Below, one piece after another: positions 59,689 through 64,000 of a stretch of 64,000 nt of DNA (the first letter of the stretch is position 1; each line of letters begins with the position of its first letter). The notes beneath the pieces were generated by a model. It was not told the origin of the DNA, searched no databases, and was given only the letters and a program-made list of their open reading frames with translations. The stretch is taken from the NCBI RefSeq assembly GCF_001612905.1, contig NZ_BDBI01000030.1:62001-126000 (forward strand). Direction: 5' to 3'. This DNA comes from Nocardia ignorata NBRC 108230 (GTDB lineage Bacteria > Actinomycetota > Actinomycetes > Mycobacteriales > Mycobacteriaceae). Made by a program: the position numbers and the translations under genes.

Positions 59689-60335
59689 CCCGCACCCAAA
59701 CGATCACCATCACCGAACAGGTCGATCACTTCGACGTGATCCTCGACGCGCTCGGGCGGGCCATGATCGGCGTCGTCGCCGGGGTCGGGCGGTTGCTGTG
59801 GTGGGCGGTGTTGTTCCCGATGGTCTCGGCCCCGATCGCTGCCACAGCCGGTGTCTGGCTGTTGGTCGGGTGGGTCGCCGGGATCGGGGTGGCCGGGATG
59901 GCTGTCGCGGGGATGGTGCTGTGGCGACAGTGGAGTCCGCAGACCTTCGAGCGCTGGCTGTCCGGTCGCATCCGTTCCCGGTGGTTGGGCTGGTTCCGGT
60001 ACCGGCGCCGCTGGGCCACCCTGCTCACCGCCTGTGACCTGGCAACCCGTGACGGGGACCGAGTGTTCGTGCCTCGTCTGGTGTCGGTGCGGATCGGCGA
60101 CAGCATCGACATCGTCCGGACTCGGATGCTGCCCGGCCACAGCCCTGATACCTGGTTCAACCGTCGCGACCACCTCGCCCACGGGTTCGGCGCCCAGCAA
60201 GCCCGCGTGAATCTCGCTGGCCCCGGTCAGATCGAAATCGCCTTCCGACACGACGACTCCCTCGCTGATCCCGTCGTCGTCCCGTTCGAGTCCATCGCCG
60301 GATTCAAGAACGTCACCGACATCAAAGCCGCATGA
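59685..60335 (+). CDS. Membrane protein resembling the N-terminal part of TraB-type translocases
   Basis: 216-aa protein. One or two membrane spans (LLWWAVLFPMVSAPIAATAG, WLLVGWVAGIGVAGMAVAGM), then a soluble domain: RRWATLLTACDLATRDGDRV, then FVPRLVSVRIGDSIDIVRTR, MLPGHSPDTWFNRRDHLAHG and FGAQQARVNL. This looks like the domain that precedes the ATPase in many actinobacterial FtsK/SpoIIIE-type transfer proteins, but the ATPase part is absent. It may act with the TraB-type motor at 57.4 kb in trans. It overlaps repSA by ATGA. Confidence 0.7.
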   Translation: MTRTQTITITEQVDHFDVILDALGRAMIGVVAGVGRLLWWAVLFPMVSAPIAATAGVWLLVGWVAGIGVAGMAVAGMVLWRQWSPQTFERWLSGRIRSRWLGWFRYRRRWATLLTACDLATRDGDRVFVPRLVSVRIGDSIDIVRTRMLPGHSPDTWFNRRDHLAHGFGAQQARVNLAGPGQIEIAFRHDDSLADPVVVPFESIAGFKNVTDIKAA

Positions 60336-62116
60336 CCGACACAACCACGACTGAGGGAGGCCCGACCATGAACACCAGCACTGGAACGGCCTCTTTCGGC
60401 TCTTCCACCGCACCGATCATCGGTCTCGCACCGAACAGGGAAACCGCGGCTGATCGTCGCGCGATGCCCGACATAACCGACATCGCCGAAGCCGCCGCCG
60501 AAAAGGAAGGCGTGTGCGCTCGGGTCGTCCCCATGCGCGCCTTCGACCCGATCACCTCGAGGACTTCTTACGTCGGCGCCCCGTGCAAATCGACAGTGGC
60601 CACTGTCTGCCCCGCGTGCGCCAAGGCGAACCGCTACCTGCGGATGACGCAGTTGCGCGAGGGGTGGTGCGCCGAACACGAACCGGTCGACCCCGAAACC
60701 GTCGTCACCCAAGCCCAGCAAGACGTATTGGGTGCTCGCGCACTGCTGTTCAACGACTACCACGACGCTCGCCGCGCTGAGGATCATGAACTCGCCGAAG
60801 CGATCAAGGCTCTGGTGGCCGACCTCGACACCGAGCTACGCGAACTCGGCGTGCGTGGTCGACTCCCCGCGCTCGATGAGAAGCCACGCCGCAAAACCAA
60901 ATCGACCCGCCGCCGTGATGACGTGCCGGACCTGCCGCGTAAGAAGGTGAACAAGAACCTCACCATCGGGCAGGCGTACGCCGAGGGCAAGTACCGGCCT
61001 TCGACGTTCTTCACGCTGACCCTGCCGTCGTACGGGTCGATCAACCGGGTCCGTGACCGGGAAACCGGTGAGATGGTCTCGGACGGTTCCCCGCGTGACC
61101 CGGAGTCCTACGACTACACCCGGCAGGCTCGCGACACGATCCACCTGGCAAAGCTGTTCGACCGGTGGGTCCAGAACCTGCGGCGCGCGGTCGGCTGGAA
61201 CGTCCAATACTGGGCCTCGGTCGAGCCGCAGAAGCGCGGGGCTCCGCACCTGCACATCGCGATCCGGGGTTCCATCCCGACGAAACTGCTCTACCAGGTC
61301 ACCGCCGCGACCTACGTCAACGTGTGGTGGCCGCACTTCGACCGCCCCGTCTACACCGATACGAACATGCCGGTCTGGGACTACTCCGCCGGCACTTTCG
61401 TCGACCCCCGCACCGGTAAACCACTGACCTACTGGGATGACGCACTGGCGGTCATGGATACCGTCGATGACCTTGAGCCAGCTCACACGATGCGGTTCGG
61501 TGGGCAGGCCAAGCCGGTGCCGATCCTCGGCGGGTCCGAAGAGATGGACACCAAGGTCCGGTACCTGACGAAGTACCTCACGAAGTCGATCAGCGAAGTC
61601 CTTGAACCCGACTCGACCCGTGTCGCCGTGCATTACGACCGGTTGCACGCGGAGTTGTGCGACACCCCGTGCTCGCCGCGCTGCGGTGTCTGGTTGCGGT
61701 ACGGCATCGTTCCCAAGGGCGCCAGCGAGAAGACCCAGCCGGGCAAGTGCAAGGGCAACGCGCACCGCCGCGAAACCCTCGGCCTGCCCGGTCGCCGCTG
61801 CCTGAACTCGGGGAAGTGGTCGGGCAAGACGATCCCGGATCACAAGGCCGAACGGCTGGAATTCGTTCGCGCCGAACTCGCCCGCGTCGGCATCGTCAAG
61901 CCCGATACCTCGCACCTGCGGATCACCCCGGTACGCCCCGGCGACAAAGACGCGCCCCCGCGCTCGCACCTGGTCATGAACCTCGTCACGCGGCGCATCA
62001 ACGAACGCGCCGAGTACACAACGGCTCGCCTCGCGATAGACGAAGGACCACCAGGCGTTTCACGTGAAACCGTTGTGCCACAAGATATTTCGACACCCCA
62101 GCACACCGCAGCATAG
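60332..62116 (+). CDS. repSA: Rolling-circle replication initiator, RepSA type
   Basis: 594-aa replication initiator. A Cys-rich N-terminal part (CPACAKANRYLRMTQLREGW, then CAEHE) may bind zinc. The catalytic core has STFFTLTLPSYGSI (motif 1), KRGAPHLHIAIRGSI (motif 2, HUH-like His pair), and KVRYLTKYLTKSISE (motif 3 region with Tyr). A second Cys group (CDTPCSPRCGVWLRYG) lies near residue 450. By family it nicks the double-strand origin of the excised circle. The start overlaps the preceding gene. Followed by xis and int, the pSAM2 order. Confidence 0.92.
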   Translation: MTDTTTTEGGPTMNTSTGTASFGSSTAPIIGLAPNRETAADRRAMPDITDIAEAAAEKEGVCARVVPMRAFDPITSRTSYVGAPCKSTVATVCPACAKANRYLRMTQLREGWCAEHEPVDPETVVTQAQQDVLGARALLFNDYHDARRAEDHELAEAIKALVADLDTELRELGVRGRLPALDEKPRRKTKSTRRRDDVPDLPRKKVNKNLTIGQAYAEGKYRPSTFFTLTLPSYGSINRVRDRETGEMVSDGSPRDPESYDYTRQARDTIHLAKLFDRWVQNLRRAVGWNVQYWASVEPQKRGAPHLHIAIRGSIPTKLLYQVTAATYVNVWWPHFDRPVYTDTNMPVWDYSAGTFVDPRTGKPLTYWDDALAVMDTVDDLEPAHTMRFGGQAKPVPILGGSEEMDTKVRYLTKYLTKSISEVLEPDSTRVAVHYDRLHAELCDTPCSPRCGVWLRYGIVPKGASEKTQPGKCKGNAHRRETLGLPGRRCLNSGKWSGKTIPDHKAERLEFVRAELARVGIVKPDTSHLRITPVRPGDKDAPPRSHLVMNLVTRRINERAEYTTARLAIDEGPPGVSRETVVPQDISTPQHTAA

Positions 62117-62129
62117 GAAGGAAGGCAAC

Positions 62130-62309
62130 ATGTCGAAGCTGTTGAACGAACAGGAAGTCCGCAAACTGATCCCGATCGGACACAGCAAGTACTACGAGCT
62201 GATCGGCTCCGGTGCGCTCCGCTCGGTCAAGATCGGCCGTCGTCGGTTCGTCACCGAACAGGCCATTGCCGACTACATCGCCGGGCTCGATCAGGCGGCG
62301 GCGGCATGA
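62130..62309 (+). CDS. xis: Excisionase, MerR-like helix-turn-helix
   Basis: 59-aa protein: MSKLLNEQEVRKLIPIGHSK, then YYELIGSGALRSVKIGRRRF and VTEQAIADYIAGL. This is the winged-HTH excisionase type that bends DNA and directs the integrase toward excision. A strong GGAAGGAAGG precedes the ATG at 62130. It is coupled to int by an overlapping start (ATGA). Confidence 0.92.
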   Translation: MSKLLNEQEVRKLIPIGHSKYYELIGSGALRSVKIGRRRFVTEQAIADYIAGLDQAAAA

Positions 62310-63529
62310 GCAGGCGTCAGCTCCCGCCCCAGATCGAAAAGATCACGCTCAAGAGCGGGGCGATTCGGTACCAGGTGACGACGGAGGCCGGTACAGACCC
62401 GGTGACCGGCAAGCGTCGGCAGACCCGCAAGCGCTACCGAACCGAGAAGGAAGCCCGCGATGCTCTGGGCTCGGTGGCGTCGGCGGTCTCCCAGGGTGCC
62501 TACGTCGCACGGTCGACGGTGACTGTCGAGCAGGCGTGTCGGGAATGGCTCGACGGCAAGCGCATCGCCAAGAGCACCAAAGCGGCCTATCGTCATGCCC
62601 TGCAACCGCTTCGGGACCGTCACGGCTCGTTGCCGATTCAGCAGCTCGCCAAGGCTCACCTTGACGACCTCGTGAGCGATCTGCAAGACGGCGAGTTCGT
62701 TTACGCGCACGGGCGGCCGTGCAAGACGTGGAACGCTCAGAGCATCAATCCCATGCTTCGGATCACGGGCAAGGTGCTGGCTTCCCAGATGGGCCAAGGC
62801 CGGTTGGCGCGCAATGTCGCTGATCTGGTGGACCGGGTTCCGGGGTCGCGCAAGGAGATGGAGACCTACACCGCTGCCGAGGTGCGCAAGGTGCTCGCGG
62901 TGGCAGATCGTGACCGGATCGGGCAGGCGTGGCACCTCGCATTGACGGGCCTTCGGCGTGGTGAAATCTGCGGATTGCGTTGGGCTGACATCGATTTCGT
63001 CGCCGGAACGGTCAAGATCGAGAACACGCGGATTCAGGTGGACGGCAAGGTGGTGGAGAAGACCACGAAGACCGAGAAGTCGCGCCGCACGCTGCCGCTC
63101 ACGCCCGCGATCACGGAGGCGCTCAAGCGTGCGCGGGCGATTCAGGCCGCCGAAAAGCTCGAACTCGGGGCGGCGTACGGCTCGGGTGAGTACGTCGTCT
63201 GTGATGAGGCCGGGAACCCTGCCGACCCGTCGAAGATGTCGCGGGAATGGCACCGGGTCTGTGAAGCTGCCGGAGTTCGTCACCTGCGCTTGCACGATGC
63301 CCGGCACACCTGCGGGACGCTGCTGCACCTACAGAACGTGCCGATCGCGGTAGTCTCGGCCTGGCTGGGCCACTGTGATGCCGCGTTCACGATGCGCACC
63401 TACGTCCACAGCCAGCCCGACGCCCTCGCCGACGCTGCCCGCAGTTTGAACGCGGTTGTGACAAACCGTGACAAGATCGGCGGTGCTCGCCCGATCCGAA
63501 CTCGGCCACGCCGCAAGTCGGCAAGCTGA
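62306..63529 (+). CDS. int: Tyrosine site-specific integrase
   Basis: 407-aa integrase. The N-terminal arm-binding region and SAM-like core-binding domain (TVEQACREWLDGKRIAKSTK) precede the catalytic domain with Arg in LTGLRRGEICGLRWADI, HxxR in LHDARHTCGTLLH, His in WLGHCDAAFTMRTYVHSQP and the nucleophilic Tyr in that same segment. All key residues are present, so the enzyme should be active at the 54-bp site, whose right copy begins 15 bp after its stop. Confidence 0.95.
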   Translation: MSRRQLPPQIEKITLKSGAIRYQVTTEAGTDPVTGKRRQTRKRYRTEKEARDALGSVASAVSQGAYVARSTVTVEQACREWLDGKRIAKSTKAAYRHALQPLRDRHGSLPIQQLAKAHLDDLVSDLQDGEFVYAHGRPCKTWNAQSINPMLRITGKVLASQMGQGRLARNVADLVDRVPGSRKEMETYTAAEVRKVLAVADRDRIGQAWHLALTGLRRGEICGLRWADIDFVAGTVKIENTRIQVDGKVVEKTTKTEKSRRTLPLTPAITEALKRARAIQAAEKLELGAAYGSGEYVVCDEAGNPADPSKMSREWHRVCEAAGVRHLRLHDARHTCGTLLHLQNVPIAVVSAWLGHCDAAFTMRTYVHSQPDALADAARSLNAVVTNRDKIGGARPIRTRPRRKSAS

Positions 63530-63543
63530 CCTGCGGGTCATTT

Positions 63544-63597
63544 GCGGAGACGGAGGGATTTGAACCCCCGATGGTGTTACCCATGCTCGCTTTCAAG
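63544..63597. repeat. attR of the integrated element
   Basis: 54 bp identical to 52418-52471 and forming the 3' half of the intact tRNA-Ser(TGA) gene. Beyond its left edge the base is T where the chromosomal copy has G, so the tRNA flank now comes from the element. Confidence 0.93.
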
Positions 63598-63629
63598 GCG
63601 AGTGCATTCGGCCGCTCTGCCACGTCTCC
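63545..63629 (-). tRNA. tRNA-Ser (anticodon TGA), attachment site of the element
   Basis: Minus-strand class II tRNA: acceptor GGAGACG/CGTCTCC, anticodon TGA in CTCGCCTTGAAAGCGAG, long variable arm, T-arm GGGGGTTCAAATCCCTC. The gene ends after the discriminator with GCAAA, so CCA is not encoded, whereas the left attachment site still holds CCA. It is the only reader of UCA codons seen here and should remain functional. Confidence 0.95.
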
Positions 63630-63790
63630 CTGAGCAGAAATACTAGCGGACGCGACCGCGACAACAGATCTCGCACGAACATGGGTAACTCCCCGGGCAC
63701 GGGCTGCCCCGCCCCAACACGATTCGCAAGACGCCAAGGCACAGCCCCACGCGCTTAGTCTGGCCAAAAGACGCGGAGAGGCGGAACAGC

Positions 63791-64000
63791 ATGCGTGCTA
63801 TCGAGCTGAACGGGTTCGGTGGGCCCGAGGTGATGGAGTGGACCGTGACGGTCGATCCCGAACCCGGCGCGGGCGAGGTGTTGATCGAAGTCGTTGCGGC
63901 AGGGGTGAATCGGGCCGATGTGATGCAACGGCGTGGCTTCTATCCACCGCCACCGGACGCCAGTTCGGTGCCCGGTCTCGAGTGCTCCGGAACCATCGTC
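63791..64000 (+). CDS. NAD(P)H-quinone oxidoreductase, zinc-type family (cut by window end)
   Basis: The first 70 codons begin MRAIELNGFGGPEVMEWTVT, then GAGEVLIEVVAAGVNRADVM and RRGFYPPPPDASSVPGLECS. This is the GroES-like opening of medium-chain dehydrogenases of the quinone oxidoreductase (Qor/PIG3) type, which lack the catalytic zinc; the R-RG-YPPPP segment is typical. The NAD(P)-binding half lies beyond the window. It is the first chromosomal gene after the element. Confidence 0.88.
   Translation, partial: MRAIELNGFGGPEVMEWTVTVDPEPGAGEVLIEVVAAGVNRADVMQRRGFYPPPPDASSVPGLECSGTIV

Larger units (their letters stand above)
52418..63597. mobile_element. AICE integrated at tRNA-Ser(TGA), 11.2 kb
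   Basis: Actinomycete integrative and conjugative element. It is bounded by 54-bp identical direct repeats that equal the 3' part of tRNA-Ser(TGA). The order repSA, xis, int at the right end is that of pSAM2-type elements. It contains a GntR-type regulator, a SpdB-like membrane protein and an FtsK/SpoIIIE-type translocase, so by the AICE model it can excise, replicate as a circle by rolling circle and move as double-stranded DNA. All key genes look intact. No cargo such as resistance genes is recognised; the unexplained parts are the kinase-type genes near 54-55.4 kb and the small Cys-rich proteins. Confidence 0.93.

Overview
The window is high-GC actinobacterial DNA, most likely from Nocardia or a close relative in the Mycobacteriales. 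The evidence is a mycothiol-dependent maleylpyruvate-isomerase-type protein, tandem MmpL transporters, a WS/DGAT acyltransferase, a DUF397 protein, frequent GTG starts, and gene order that, as I recall it, matches M. tuberculosis in several places: dnaX, SRP RNA and Rv3722c-type aminotransferase; tadA, tadA-associated gene, tyrA and Rv3755c-like gene; tRNA-Arg(ACG), tRNA-Ser(GCT) and hisC2/pat. No database search was run; family names rest on motifs read from the translations.

Region 1 (1-15.5 kb) is core chromosome: a thiolase cut by the window edge, dnaX with a very long C-terminal linker, a zinc metallopeptidase, a DUF2207 membrane protein, a ROK protein, a HhH-GPD DNA-repair protein, a methyltransferase, an aspartate-type aminotransferase, the 4.5S/SRP RNA, a TetR regulator and tRNA-Ser(GGA). 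Region 2 (15.5-25.8 kb) holds a ThrE-type exporter, two XRE regulators, a WS/DGAT enzyme, DUF397 and DUF309 proteins, glutamyl-Q tRNA(Asp) synthetase, and a convergent yhhQ/tgt pair for the queuosine modification of tRNA. Region 3 (25.8-45.7 kb) is transport-rich: two heterodimeric ABC exporter pairs, a TetR-controlled pair of tandem MmpL transporters, a GlxA-type regulator, tRNA-Ser(CGA), tadA with its partner, prephenate dehydrogenase, and a dcm-vsr pair without a visible restriction enzyme. Region 4 (45.7-52.4 kb) carries a lipoprotein of the phytase-like esterase family, RidA, an MDMPI-type protein, tRNA-Arg and tRNA-Ser(GCT), a dienelactone-hydrolase-like protein, a HisC/Pat aminotransferase and a PRC-barrel stress protein behind a sigma-F-like promoter.

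Region 5 (52,418-63,597) is an 11.2-kb actinomycete integrative and conjugative element (AICE). It is bounded by 54-bp perfect direct repeats that are the 3' part of tRNA-Ser(TGA). A rightward operon runs from 55.6 to 63.5 kb: small AICE proteins, a SpdB-like DUF2637 membrane protein, a small exported Cys-repeat peptide, an FtsK/TraB-type DNA translocase, paired Cys-rich proteins, a membrane protein resembling the N-terminal part of TraB proteins, a RepSA-type initiator, an excisionase and a tyrosine integrase. It faces a leftward pair: a GntR winged-helix domain fused to a P-loop kinase, followed by a guanylate-kinase-like protein. Palindromic operator-like sites lie between the two divergent units. 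This kinase-linked control module and the exported peptide beside the translocase are the least explained parts of the window. The window ends inside a zinc-type quinone oxidoreductase gene.

All four serine tRNA isoacceptors (GGA, CGA, GCT, TGA) lie within 49 kb, and three groups of DnaA-box-like 9-mers occur, one as a perfect palindrome inside a coding gene.
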